From contig JAFVPI010000041.1 in NCBI GenBank assembly GCA_017505405.1, forward strand, positions 1 to 34,713: a stretch of 34,713 nucleotides of DNA, written 5' to 3'. The notes under the pieces are model-generated. The model saw only the letters and a list, made by a program, of their open reading frames with translations, was not told the DNA's origin and did no database searches. This stretch comes from Mogibacterium sp. (GTDB lineage Bacteria > Bacillota > Clostridia > Peptostreptococcales > Anaerovoracaceae). Every line of letters starts with the position of its first letter. Position 1 is the stretch's first letter. Positions 24,226 to 32,907 of this stretch are shown piece after piece. The translations under genes and the position numbers were made by a program.

Positions 24226-25260
24226 ATGAAAAGATTACACGATCATAAACACCTCCGTACTGCGGTCATCCTGATCAGCGTTCTGCTTATGGGAATGCTG
24301 ATGACTGCCTGCGGCAAAAACGATGGAGAGCAGAGATATGCCTATCCGCTTGCTACAGCAAGCCCGGAGGATACAGTCACTCAGATATATGCTGAAAAGT
24401 TTGCTGAGGAAGTGGACAGACTGTCAGACGGCAGCATAAAGATCCAGGTATATGCCAATTCAACACTTGGCGGCGACCGTGAACTTCTTGAGTCCTGCAA
24501 GGACGGAGATATACCGTTCGTAGTGCAGAATACCGCTCCTCAGGTAACATTCATGCCTGATCTGGCGATATTCGACGTACCTTGCGCATTCGAGAATCTT
24601 GATGAATGCAGAGAGGTGCTCGATGACCCTGAATTCAGCAGTCTTGTCAGCAGCGTCTATGAAAAGGGCGGATATCAGCTGCTTGGAGTAGCCGACCAGG
24701 GATTCCGTATAATGAGCACCAACAAGCCGGTAAAAGGTATCGGAGACTTCAAGGGACAGAAGATACGTACCATGGAGAATCCGTTCCATCTGGCCTTCTG
24801 GAAATCCATTGGTGCCAACCCGACTCCGATGAGTTTCGCCGAGGTATATATCGGCCTTCAGCAGCACACGATAGATGCTCAGGAGAACCCTTATGAGGTA
24901 ATCGTATCCAACAGGCTCTATGAGCAGCAGGATTACGTGGTGGAGACCAACCACCTGCCGCACCTGATCACGCTGATAATGAATGACGAGTTCTTTAAGG
25001 GCATGCCTGAAGAGAATCAGCGCATTCTGAAGGAAGCTGCAGCCACTGCGACTGAATATGCCCGTCAGGCATCTGATGACAGGATAGCTGACAGGGTAAA
25101 GACCATCGAAGACAGCGGCACTAAGATCCTGAAGATCGATGAGGAGACTTATAAGGCCATCGTTGATGCAAGCACAGGAGTGCGTGAAAGCATTAAGGAA
25201 AAAGTAGATTCCGAAGTCTACAACAAATTTATCGAATGTATAGAAAAATATAAGCAATAA
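24226..25260 (+). CDS. TRAP transporter solute-binding lipoprotein (DctP type)
   Basis: 344 residues from ATG 24226, directly after AGGAGG (24214-24219). The leader ends in the lipobox LMTAC, so it is membrane-tethered as usual for Gram-positive TRAP binding proteins. DctP signatures: FAEEVDRLSDGSIKIQVYAN, FKGQKIRTMENP with the Arg that binds a carboxylate, and YIGLQQHTIDAQENP. The ligand is therefore most likely an organic acid; quinate, shikimate or a product of the locus is an inference from position. Separated from DctM by 10 nt and followed by a strong terminator. Confidence 0.92.
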   Translation: MKRLHDHKHLRTAVILISVLLMGMLMTACGKNDGEQRYAYPLATASPEDTVTQIYAEKFAEEVDRLSDGSIKIQVYANSTLGGDRELLESCKDGDIPFVVQNTAPQVTFMPDLAIFDVPCAFENLDECREVLDDPEFSSLVSSVYEKGGYQLLGVADQGFRIMSTNKPVKGIGDFKGQKIRTMENPFHLAFWKSIGANPTPMSFAEVYIGLQQHTIDAQENPYEVIVSNRLYEQQDYVVETNHLPHLITLIMNDEFFKGMPEENQRILKEAAATATEYARQASDDRIADRVKTIEDSGTKILKIDEETYKAIVDASTGVRESIKEKVDSEVYNKFIECIEKYKQ

Positions 25261-25275
25261 ATGCATTGCTGCAGC

Positions 25276-25317
25276 CACCGCCGGAGCTTCTCTGCTCCGG
25301 CGGTGATTGCTTTTTTT
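25276..25317 (+). terminator. Strong intrinsic terminator after the TRAP operon
   Basis: Perfect 12-bp G+C-rich arms 25276-25287 and 25294-25305 around a 6-nt loop, then a run of seven T (25311-25317). Confidence 0.92.
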
Positions 25318-25350
25318 GCGCCGCCGGCCCTATATTGTGTTACAATCTTA

Positions 25351-25365
25351 TTAAGCCATACTTAA
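25351..25365. promoter_or_regulatory. Small dyad upstream of the second LysR gene
   Basis: TTAAG (25351-25355) and CTTAA (25361-25365) around 5 nt, just after a -10-like TACAAT (25341-25346). It could be an autoregulatory operator. Confidence 0.3.
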
Positions 25366-25408
25366 AGATAAAAATCAGTGAGTTCAGGTAGCTTATGGGG
25401 GTGATGAC

Positions 25409-26278
25409 ATGGAAACAGCACGCTTAAGGGCTTTTGTTGAGACTGTAGAAAAAGGCAGCGTCAAGGCCGCTGCAGACTCGCTGGGATATACGCCGTCGGC
25501 TATTAGCCAGCTGATCACAGCACTCGAAAAGGAACTCGGGATCACACTTTTCACCCGTTCACAGAAGGGCATGAGGCCTACTACTGAAGGCCGTGAGATG
25601 CTGCCTCTTGTGAGAGCGTATCTTACGCATGAAGAGGAACTCTATACTTTCGCTGCTGAGCTTAAGGGGATCACCAGAGGAAAACTGACGATCGCTTCAT
25701 ATCCGAGCATTGCAACAACATGGCTTCCGGAGATAGTGAGAAGATTCAAAAATGACTATCCTGGCATACAGATAAGTCTGATGGAGTCGATCAAATCGGA
25801 CATATTCCGCCGCTTTGAACAGAATGAGGCCGATCTGGCATTTCTTGCTTATTCTGAACCTATGCCTTATGAGTGGATACCACTTTCCAAAACCGGTGTA
25901 ATAGCGGCTGTTCCTGAGGATCACAGGCTCGCTGGAGCGGGCAGCTTCCCTATAAAGGAATGCGAAAATGAGGATTTCATCATGGGCTCCTGGGGCAAGG
26001 AGATGGAGATACTTGAGATACTCGAAAGGAACGATGTCCATCCGGAAATAAAATATACGACATATGATACGCCGGCTTCACTTGCAATGGTAAGGATGGG
26101 ACTGGGCATCAGTTATGTCAATGAACTGTCGGCGCAGTTCTGGAACGAGCATCTTGTAAAGATGCCGCTTGATCCTCCGCAGACTATAACATTAGGAGTT
26201 GCTTTTCCTTCAAGGGAACACATGACGGGAGCAGCAAGGAAATTCCTTGACTATACTCTGAGTTATTTCGGCAGGTAA
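25409..26278 (+). CDS. LysR-family transcriptional regulator
   Basis: 289 residues. Winged helix-turn-helix at the start (RLRAFVETVEKGSVKAAADS, then LGYTPSAISQLITALEKELG), effector domain from about residue 90. GGGGGTGATGAC precedes the start. It lies right after the TRAP terminator on the same strand and may regulate that transporter, but there is no divergent target gene, so the target is less certain than for the regulator at 18163. Confidence 0.92.
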   Translation: METARLRAFVETVEKGSVKAAADSLGYTPSAISQLITALEKELGITLFTRSQKGMRPTTEGREMLPLVRAYLTHEEELYTFAAELKGITRGKLTIASYPSIATTWLPEIVRRFKNDYPGIQISLMESIKSDIFRRFEQNEADLAFLAYSEPMPYEWIPLSKTGVIAAVPEDHRLAGAGSFPIKECENEDFIMGSWGKEMEILEILERNDVHPEIKYTTYDTPASLAMVRMGLGISYVNELSAQFWNEHLVKMPLDPPQTITLGVAFPSREHMTGAARKFLDYTLSYFGR

Positions 26279-26288
26279 AAATGAAAAA

Positions 26289-26318
26289 CGCCTTTCAGAG
26301 AGGGAGGTAAGGCGCTTT
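26289..26318 (+). terminator. Weak terminator-like hairpin after the LysR gene
   Basis: CGCCTT (26289-26294) and AAGGCG (26309-26314) around a 14-nt loop, then CTTTTC. Confidence 0.4.
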
Positions 26319-26442
26319 TCAAAGAGAATAATATATGAATGATGAAGTGTGTTGGCAGAATTGCTTCTGCTTACAGGAAAGGTTATGAACTATAGATATA
26401 CTCAATCCATTCGACCTTTCGGATATATTTTAATAATAGTTG

Positions 26443-26475
26443 TTGATTAAGTAAAGTTAATTATTATTATATAAT
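26443..26475 (+). promoter_or_regulatory. Possible promoter of the DUF5662 gene
   Basis: TTGATT (26443-26448) with TATTAT at 26465-26470 (16 nt) or TATAAT at 26470-26475 (21 nt). The A+T-rich setting makes the exact boxes uncertain. Confidence 0.35.
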
Positions 26476-26498
26476 AGTTAAGGCGGGCTGAAATAGAT

Positions 26499-27044
26499 AT
26501 GCATCCTGTAGAACATTTTAAAACAGTATATGAGCACAGAAAACTGGTGAGAGAGCATTGCTTCAGACTGGGCCTGTACAGGCAGGGACTGATGCATGAT
26601 CTCAGCAAGTATTCACCTGTGGAATTCTGGCGCGGCGCAAAATATTATCAGGGCAACCGCAGCCCTAATAACAAGGAGAGGGAAGTAACAGGCCATTCCA
26701 TGGCATGGCTCCACCATAAAGGCCGCAATAAGCATCACTTTGAGTACTGGATAGACTACATCATCAACGAAGACGGTTCGGTGGGCTTCGGCGGCAACAG
26801 GATGCCTAAACGCTACATTGCAGAGATGTTCTGCGACAGGGTGGCTGCCTGCAAAGTCTATCTCGGAGATGAGTATACGGATGCATCGGCATATGATTAC
26901 TATATGAAGGGCACCGGCAAGCGGGTCGGTCCTCTGATACATCCTGATACTGCGGCCGAGCTTGAGAAGATGCTTCTCAAGCTGAAGGAAGAAGGAGAAG
27001 AAGCCGCTTTTGAATATGTCAGAAACTGGCTGAAAGAAAAGTAA
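26499..27044 (+). CDS. DUF5662 family protein
   Basis: 181 residues, soluble. The conserved part starts at residue 1 with several His pairs: EHRKLV, GLMHDLSKYSPVEFW, and later HSMAWLHHKGRNKHHFEYW. The HD in MHDLSKYS together with the later HH groups suggests a metal-binding, HD-like hydrolase site, but no activity is known to me for this family. It stands alone between an A+T-rich promoter region and a terminator at 27051, which fits a single-gene transcript. Confidence 0.75.
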   Translation: MHPVEHFKTVYEHRKLVREHCFRLGLYRQGLMHDLSKYSPVEFWRGAKYYQGNRSPNNKEREVTGHSMAWLHHKGRNKHHFEYWIDYIINEDGSVGFGGNRMPKRYIAEMFCDRVAACKVYLGDEYTDASAYDYYMKGTGKRVGPLIHPDTAAELEKMLLKLKEEGEEAAFEYVRNWLKEK

Positions 27045-27050
27045 TATTAA

Positions 27051-27082
27051 ACAGACCCGGATTCATGATCCGGGCCTGTTTT
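27051..27082. terminator. Terminator between convergent DUF5662 and hsp20 genes
   Basis: Arms 27051-27062 and 27068-27079 pair at 11 of 12 positions around a 5-nt loop, followed by TTTT on the plus strand and TTTAAT on the minus strand. It can serve both convergent genes. Confidence 0.75.
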
Positions 27083-27134
27083 CAGTTATAACGTTTGAAG
27101 GAATTATATGAGAGGTAGAGAGAGATTTTTATAA

Positions 27135-27584
27135 TTAGCCTTCGATCATGATGGTCTTCTTCTCAGGAAGTTCAGGCTCCTTTTCCTTAGGGAAGGTGAG
27201 GCGGAGGACTCCGTCCTCAAATTTTGCCTTTACATCGTTCTCATCGATGCCTTCACCGACATAGAAGCTTCTCTGCATTGCGCCTGAATAACGTTCCTGA
27301 CGGAGAAGTTTGCCCTTGTCGTCCTTTTCTTCCTCGTTAAGCATCTTGCATGCTCCGACTACCAGGTAGCCATTGTCAAGTGTGAGCGAGATCTCATCTT
27401 TCTTGAAGCCAGGCAGATCGATGTCGAGTTCATAATTTCCGTCCTTATCGCGGATATCGGTCTTCATAAGACCGGCTGCATGCTTTCCGTAAAGTTTATG
27501 CTCAGCCTCTGCAGGCATTCTGAATCTCGGAAAGTCGAAAAAGTCATCAAAGATATCATCGTTGAAAAGTTTAGGATAGAACAT
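27135..27584 (-). CDS. Small heat-shock protein, Hsp20/alpha-crystallin family
   Basis: 149 residues, full length. The alpha-crystallin domain spans about residues 38-140: KTDIRDKDGNYELDIDLPGF, then KKDEISLTLDNGYLVV, RQERYSGAMQRSFYVG and the EDGVLRLTFPK end motif. The N-terminal arm is rich in Phe and Asp. It is an ATP-independent chaperone that holds unfolded proteins as large oligomers. AAAGGAGG (27600-27593) precedes the start. Expression should be heat-induced through the CIRCE element at its promoter. Confidence 0.95.
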   Translation of the reverse strand: MFYPKLFNDDIFDDFFDFPRFRMPAEAEHKLYGKHAAGLMKTDIRDKDGNYELDIDLPGFKKDEISLTLDNGYLVVGACKMLNEEEKDDKGKLLRQERYSGAMQRSFYVGEGIDENDVKAKFEDGVLRLTFPKEKEPELPEKKTIMIEG

Positions 27585-27665
27585 AGTATTGCCTCCTTTA
27601 TATATATGCTGTTTTTAACTTCTTTGGGCGCGGCTCCGTAACTGCCGCTCTCATCTGACGGTTAT

Positions 27666-27694
27666 GTTATAGCACATTTGTTAGCACTCGTCAA
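27666..27694 (-). promoter_or_regulatory. hsp20 promoter
   Basis: On the minus strand TTGACG (27694-27689), 17 nt, TATAAC (27671-27666). The -35 box lies in the spacer of the CIRCE dyad, so bound repressor would block the polymerase. Confidence 0.8.
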
Positions 27695-27707
27695 TAGTGA
27701 GTGCTAA
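27681..27707. promoter_or_regulatory. CIRCE element (HrcA operator)
   Basis: TTAGCACTC (27681-27689), 9 nt, GAGTGCTAA (27699-27707): the exact consensus inverted repeat recognised by the HrcA heat-shock repressor in Firmicutes. It overlaps the hsp20 promoter and leaves an untranslated leader of about 75 nt. It is about 110 nt before the divergent metallo-hydrolase gene and might affect that gene too. Confidence 0.95.
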
Positions 27708-27815
27708 CATTTTTTAAAATTTTTTACATTGTGATTTTGCTGTGAAGAGAGGGTATATCAGCCGTGTTTGTGATATTATATATATGTAAAATTATGTAAT
27801 TTGCGGAGGTCAGTC

Positions 27816-29450
27816 ATGAGAATAACCTTTATTGGAGCAGCGCATGAAGTTACCGGTTCATGCTCCATGCTCGAGGTATGCGGAAAAAACATAATTGTAG
27901 ACTGCGGAATGGAGCAGGGAGTTGATCTGTTTGAAAATATCGAGATCCCTGTGGCACCGGCGGATATCGATGCAATAGTTGTGACGCATGCACACATCGA
28001 CCATACGGGCAAGCTGCCGTTCCTGGTGGCGAACGGATACAGCGGTCCTATATATTCGACCGCGGCGACACGTGAGCTTTGCGATATCATGCTGAAAGAT
28101 TCGGCACATATACAGGAAGCAGAAGTACAGTGGAGAAACCGCAAGGGCAAACGTGCTGCTGATGAGGGAGAGTTTGTACCGCTTTATACCACTGAGGATG
28201 TTCTCAGAACCATGCCTCTCTTTAAAACCGCAGGCTATAATACTGAAGTTGAGATATTTGACGGCGTTAAGATCAGTTATACAGATGCTGGCCATCTTCT
28301 TGGCTCGTCCAATGTGCTGTTCACGATAAACGAGGACGGAGTCGAAAGGACGCTTCTTTTCTCCGGTGATCTGGGCAATCTTGACAAGCCGCTCATCAAA
28401 TCTCCGGAGGATCCTCCTCACGCTGACTACGTGGTCTGTGAATCCACATACGGAGACCGCACTCATCCTGAGGCTCCTGATTATGTTTCACAGCTGACAG
28501 GGATAATCCAGAGCACTCTTGACAGGGGCGGAAATGTCGTTGTTCCGGCCTTTGCGGTAGGCAGGACCCAGGAGCTGCTGTATTATATCAGGATCATCAA
28601 AGAGAAAGGCCTTGTAAAGAGGCATGACGGCTTCCCTGTAGTGGTGGACAGCCCGCTTGCTGTCGAAGCTACCAATATTTACAGTACCGAGATGTACGAA
28701 TACTACGATGAAGAAGCCATAGATCTTCTCAGGGCCGGCATCAATCCGGTCACATTCCCTGATCTTAAGGTCTCGGTCTCGAGCGATGAATCCAGGGCGA
28801 TCAACGAAGACACCACACCGAAGATCATCATCTCCGCATCAGGCATGTGCGAAGCGGGCAGGATACGCCACCACCTGAAGCACAACCTCTGGAGACCGGA
28901 GTGCACCATACTCTTTGTGGGATATCAGAGCCCGGGTACAGTCGGAGGCAAGCTGCTTGACGGAGCTGACAGCGTTAAGCTTTTCGGCGAGGAGATAGCA
29001 GTAAAAGCCGAGATACTCAGGATAGACTCGTTCAGCAGCCATGCTGATGAGCCGCACCTCCGTGAGTGGGTCAAAAAGGTAAACCCGGCTAAGAGGATCT
29101 TCATAAATCACGGAGAGGACAAGGTAACTGAAAAATTCGCGGATGAAGTCTCCGTAGCGACCGGAAAGCCTGCTGTGGCTCCGTACAGCGGAGAAGTCTG
29201 GGATCTTGTGGCTGATGAGCTCGTGCACAGAGCTCCTGTTGTGCCTGTGATAAGGAAAACAACATACAGTGATTCTGATGATCACAGGGATGCTGCGAAC
29301 TATTCGCCTGCATACAGAGATCTCAAAAAGGCCAGTGATGACCTGATGAAACTGATAAACAACAGTCAGGGCCATGCAAATAAGGAGCTCAACAAAATGA
29401 GAAGAGAGATCGAAGCCATAGTCGCCAAATACGGAGCGCAGGAGGGTTAG
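27816..29450 (+). CDS. Beta-CASP metallo-beta-lactamase-fold hydrolase (RNA-processing type)
   Basis: 544 residues from ATG 27816, with GGAGG 7 nt before it. Zinc ligands of the metallo-beta-lactamase fold: HAHIDH (His58, His60, Asp62, His63), the later GDLG Asp and the terminal RIDSFSSHAD motif. The beta-CASP insert is visible (VVPAFAVGRTQELLYY, then IISASGMCEAGRIRHHLKHN) together with the RNA-specificity segment. Related proteins are RNA exo- or endonucleases of the YsdC/CPSF-like group; this one is distinct from RNase J. The last 60 residues are a charged tail. One nt separates it from the racemase gene, so they are co-transcribed. Confidence 0.88.
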   Translation: MRITFIGAAHEVTGSCSMLEVCGKNIIVDCGMEQGVDLFENIEIPVAPADIDAIVVTHAHIDHTGKLPFLVANGYSGPIYSTAATRELCDIMLKDSAHIQEAEVQWRNRKGKRAADEGEFVPLYTTEDVLRTMPLFKTAGYNTEVEIFDGVKISYTDAGHLLGSSNVLFTINEDGVERTLLFSGDLGNLDKPLIKSPEDPPHADYVVCESTYGDRTHPEAPDYVSQLTGIIQSTLDRGGNVVVPAFAVGRTQELLYYIRIIKEKGLVKRHDGFPVVVDSPLAVEATNIYSTEMYEYYDEEAIDLLRAGINPVTFPDLKVSVSSDESRAINEDTTPKIIISASGMCEAGRIRHHLKHNLWRPECTILFVGYQSPGTVGGKLLDGADSVKLFGEEIAVKAEILRIDSFSSHADEPHLREWVKKVNPAKRIFINHGEDKVTEKFADEVSVATGKPAVAPYSGEVWDLVADELVHRAPVVPVIRKTTYSDSDDHRDAANYSPAYRDLKKASDDLMKLINNSQGHANKELNKMRREIEAIVAKYGAQEG

Positions 29451-29451
29451 G

Positions 29452-30252
29452 ATGGATAACAGACCGATCGGAGTATTTGACTCCGGACTTGGCGGCCTTA
29501 CTTCCGTTCAGGAGCTTCACAGGCAGCTGCCTGAGGAAAGAGTGATCTATTTAGGCGATACTGCCAGAACCCCTTACGGATCGAAATCACCTGAGACGAT
29601 CGTGAAGTTTGCCATACAGAACGTCGATTACCTGGTAGCGCGAAACACCAAGATGATAATCATCGCTTGCAATACCGTGACAGCGGTAGCGCTCGATGCT
29701 CTCAGAAAGCGTTATCCGGCCATACCGATAATCGGCGTCATTGAGCCTACAGTCAAAAAGGTTGTGGGCGATGGAGTGAAAAAAGTAGGCGTCATAGCGA
29801 CCAAGGCGACCATAGGCAGTGATGTGTACGGAAGGGAACTCAGATCCATGAGCCCTGACATTGAAGTATTCAGCGAAGCGTGTCCTGCAATAGTGCCGCT
29901 GATCGAGGACGGACTTACTGATACTGAAATAATGAGACTTGCGGTCAGCCACTACATGGATGATTTCGTAAAGGAAGGCGGCTTTGATGACCTCATTCTT
30001 GGCTGTACGCATTATCCGCTTGTTGCAAAACATATAAGAAGCCTCTATCCGAACCTCCGCATGTACAGCTCCTCTGCCGAAGTAATCAGGGAAGCTGCGG
30101 AGATGCTCAGGGAAAAGGACATGCTGGCTTCCGGATCGGAATTTATAGACAGATACTATGCAAGCGACATGTCAGACAACTTCATAGCGATGACTGACAG
30201 GCTTTTTGCGGATACTGATTTTAAGATTCACCTGTTAAAACTTGAACAGTAG
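29452..30252 (+). CDS. murI: Glutamate racemase
   Basis: 266 residues. Converts L- to D-glutamate for peptidoglycan. The two catalytic Cys are Cys73 (IACNTVTA) and Cys185 (LGCTHYPL); Asp10-Ser11 (GVFDSGLGGL) and the PYG segment are also present. GGAGGG in the end of the preceding gene serves as ribosome binding site. The coupling of a nuclease-like gene with murI probably only reflects shared transcription. Confidence 0.95.
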   Translation: MDNRPIGVFDSGLGGLTSVQELHRQLPEERVIYLGDTARTPYGSKSPETIVKFAIQNVDYLVARNTKMIIIACNTVTAVALDALRKRYPAIPIIGVIEPTVKKVVGDGVKKVGVIATKATIGSDVYGRELRSMSPDIEVFSEACPAIVPLIEDGLTDTEIMRLAVSHYMDDFVKEGGFDDLILGCTHYPLVAKHIRSLYPNLRMYSSSAEVIREAAEMLREKDMLASGSEFIDRYYASDMSDNFIAMTDRLFADTDFKIHLLKLEQ

Positions 30253-30329
30253 AGAGTTTTCTAGTACAATCTATAGGCTTGTGCGTTATGCGCTCCGATA
30301 ATTGAGGCGCAGGGCGACGGAGGAGTTAT

Positions 30330-30941
30330 ATGGAGACAGAATTCAAATACCGTCTGGACGACACATCTGTATTCGACAGCATAGTCGAGACTGCAGCTTC
30401 AGGTAAGATGGGGCTCGAAGCAGTTGAGACTATTGATATGCATGCGGCATATTTCGATACGGAGGATTTCGATTTCAGAAAGAAGGGGATCGCATACAGG
30501 ATCCGCCAGGAAGACGACAGGTGCACAGCCACGATCAAGTGGGATGTCAATGTCAAGGAAGGGCTTCACAGACGTGAAGAGTTTAACCTCGTTGTAAATG
30601 ACGAGCGTTTTGCGCTGAATCCTAATATTGAGATCTTTATTTCGAGTGATGCGTATGACGTGCTTCTTGAAGCTGCCGGGGACAAACCGCTGAAACCTAC
30701 GATATCCATGGATTATGAGAGGAAACAGTTCAAGGTGGATACAGGCAGATCGATCAGCTGCATCTCTGTGGATGAGGGTGTCATACATCACATCGACGGA
30801 CATCTTATACCGGTATCCGAACTTGAAGTCGAGTGGTACTACGGCGATGAAGCTGACTTTATGGAGCTTGCGCACAGGATACAGAGCAAATACGGACTGG
30901 AGACGGAAGACAGATCCAAGCTCCAGAGAGCGTTTGAATAA
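30330..30941 (+). CDS. CYTH-domain protein, triphosphatase-like
   Basis: 203 residues. The ExExK signature is at the start (METEFKY, Glu2, Glu4, Lys6), followed by YFDTEDFDFRKKGIAYRIRQ, a TIKWD strand, a LHRREEFN segment and the closing DEGVIHHIDGHL and SELEVEW strands that build the triphosphate tunnel. Family members hydrolyse tripolyphosphate, thiamine triphosphate or act on ATP; the substrate here is unknown. GGAGGAG precedes the start. Confidence 0.85.
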   Translation: METEFKYRLDDTSVFDSIVETAASGKMGLEAVETIDMHAAYFDTEDFDFRKKGIAYRIRQEDDRCTATIKWDVNVKEGLHRREEFNLVVNDERFALNPNIEIFISSDAYDVLLEAAGDKPLKPTISMDYERKQFKVDTGRSISCISVDEGVIHHIDGHLIPVSELEVEWYYGDEADFMELAHRIQSKYGLETEDRSKLQRAFE

Positions 30942-30989
30942 ACAAAGGTAACAAAAAAGAATTTATATAAAAACGGAGGAACAATTCAA

Positions 30990-32291
30990 ATGAAGGCTAC
31001 ACAGGTTTCAAAGGAAAACGGAGTTGTAAAATTCAACATCGAGTTTTCGGCAGAAGAGTTTAAGGAAGCATTGAACAAGGCTTATCTGGCAAACAGAGGA
31101 AAATTCCAGATCGACGGATTCCGCAAGGGCAAGGCTCCAAGGAAGATCATCGAGAGTCATTACGGACATGATGTGTTCTGGGACGAAGCACTCAACGGTC
31201 TGCTTGAAAACGGATACTATGATGCTGTAAAGGATATGGACATTGAAGTCATTTCCCAGCCGTCATTTGAAGCCCCTGAAGTAAAGGACGGTGAGCCGGT
31301 AGTTCTGTCCGGATCCGTTCAGGTATTCCCTGAATTCGATGTTGAGAACTATAAGGGACTTGAGATCGAAAAGGTAGAGACAGTGATCGGCGACAAGGAA
31401 GTTCAGGAAGAACTCGAGAGAGTACAGAAGAGCCAGGCAAGAATGGAGATCGTAGAAGACCGCAAGTCCGAGAATGGCGATACTGTAGTTATCGACTTTG
31501 ACGGAAGCGTTGACGGCGAGCCGTTCAGCGGCGGCAAGGCTGACAACTATGAGCTCAAGCTCGGTTCGGGACAGTTCATCCCTGGATTCGAAGAGCAGCT
31601 CGAAGGCAAGGAAGCAGGCGAGGACGTCGACGTTGAGGTCACATTCCCTGAAGATTACCACGCTGAGGAGCTTGCAGGAAAGGCAGCACTCTTCAAGTGC
31701 AAGATCCATGAGATCAAGAAGGAGATCCTGCCTGAAATCGATGACGAGCTTGCAAGCGACGTAAGCGATTTCGAGACACTTGCTGAGTACAAGGAAGATC
31801 TTAAGAAGAAGCTCCAGGAGAAGGCAGCTGAGACAGACCTCTCCGTTATGAAGGACAGAGTTCTCGAGCAGCTCTATACACAGAACGAGATAGAAGTGCC
31901 TGCAGTGATGATCAGCAACGAGATCGAGAACATGCTTTACGACATGAATCAGAGCCTTTCGGCTCAGGGCCTCGGACTCAAGCAGTATCTCGAGTGGACA
32001 GGAAAGACAGCTGAAGAGCTCAGGGAAGAGACAAAGCCTGAAGCAGAAAAGAGGATCAGAACAAGAGTCCTTCTCAAGAACGTCATCAGAATGGAAAACC
32101 TCGAGGTTGCAGAAGAAGAGATCCGTGAGCTCATGGAAGATTTCGGAAAGCAGTACGGAATGGATGTTGAACAGGTCAAGGAGATGGCAGGTTCCGAGAC
32201 TGAGAACTACTTCAGAGAGGACGCTCAGACAAAGAAGGCTATCGACTGGCTGTTCGATAATGCAAAGCAGGTAGAAGCCAAGGCTGAATAA
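30990..32291 (+). CDS. tig: Trigger factor
   Basis: 433 residues, standard length. N-terminal ribosome-binding domain with [11 protein letters not shown] (about 43-53), an FKBP-type prolyl isomerase domain about 150-240 ([20 protein letters not shown], then [11 protein letters not shown]), and a long helical C-terminal chaperone domain. It binds nascent chains at the ribosome exit. GGAGGA precedes the start. It leads the conserved Firmicutes order tig-clpP-clpX-lon, linking folding of new proteins with degradation. Confidence 0.97.
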   Translation: MKATQVSKENGVVKFNIEFSAEEFKEALNKAYLANRGKFQIDGFRKGKAPRKIIESHYGHDVFWDEALNGLLENGYYDAVKDMDIEVISQPSFEAPEVKDGEPVVLSGSVQVFPEFDVENYKGLEIEKVETVIGDKEVQEELERVQKSQARMEIVEDRKSENGDTVVIDFDGSVDGEPFSGGKADNYELKLGSGQFIPGFEEQLEGKEAGEDVDVEVTFPEDYHAEELAGKAALFKCKIHEIKKEILPEIDDELASDVSDFETLAEYKEDLKKKLQEKAAETDLSVMKDRVLEQLYTQNEIEVPAVMISNEIENMLYDMNQSLSAQGLGLKQYLEWTGKTAEELREETKPEAEKRIRTRVLLKNVIRMENLEVAEEEIRELMEDFGKQYGMDVEQVKEMAGSETENYFREDAQTKKAIDWLFDNAKQVEAKAE

Positions 32292-32316
32292 TTTATTTAC
32301 GAAAGGGCGGAATCAT

Positions 32317-32907
32317 ATGAATTATGTACCTTATGTAGTCGAGCAGACAGGTCAGGGAGAGAGGACTTATGACATCTACTCCAGGCTGCTTATCGACAGG
32401 ATCATATTCATAGACGAAGAGATAACGGAGCACACTGCCAGTGTCGTAGTGGCTCAGCTCCTGTTCCTTGAGGCACAGGACCCGGATAAGGACATAAATA
32501 TTTATATCAATTCACCGGGCGGCATGGTAACTGCCGGTCTGGCGATCTACGACACGATGCGGTTCATCAAGCCTGACATCAGTACTATCTGTGTGGGCAT
32601 GGCCGCAAGCATGGGCGCTGTTCTCCTCGCCGCCGGCACAAAGGGCAAGAGATACGCGCTGCCTAATGCTGAGATCATGATCCATCAGCCTCTTGGCGGA
32701 TTCCAGGGGCAGGCATCGGACATCAAGATAAGCGCCGACCACATCCTTGCCGTCAAGGACAAGCTGAACCACATCCTTGCGGATGCCACGGGTCAGGAAC
32801 TCTCCGTAATCGAAAAGGATACGGACAGAGACAACTACATGACTGCAGCCGATGCGGCCGCCTATGGCCTGGTCGACAAGGTCATCGAGAGGAGCACAAA
32901 TGCCTAA
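32317..32907 (+). CDS. clpP: ATP-dependent Clp protease proteolytic subunit
   Basis: 196 residues. Catalytic triad Ser98 (GMAASMGA), His123 (MIHQPLGG) and Asp172 (TDRDNYM). Forms the tetradecameric chamber used with ClpX. AAAGGGCGG precedes the start. Its last codons overlap the start of clpX by 8 nt (ATGCCTAA), so the two are translationally coupled. Confidence 0.97.
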   Translation: MNYVPYVVEQTGQGERTYDIYSRLLIDRIIFIDEEITEHTASVVVAQLLFLEAQDPDKDINIYINSPGGMVTAGLAIYDTMRFIKPDISTICVGMAASMGAVLLAAGTKGKRYALPNAEIMIHQPLGGFQGQASDIKISADHILAVKDKLNHILADATGQELSVIEKDTDRDNYMTAADAAAYGLVDKVIERSTNA

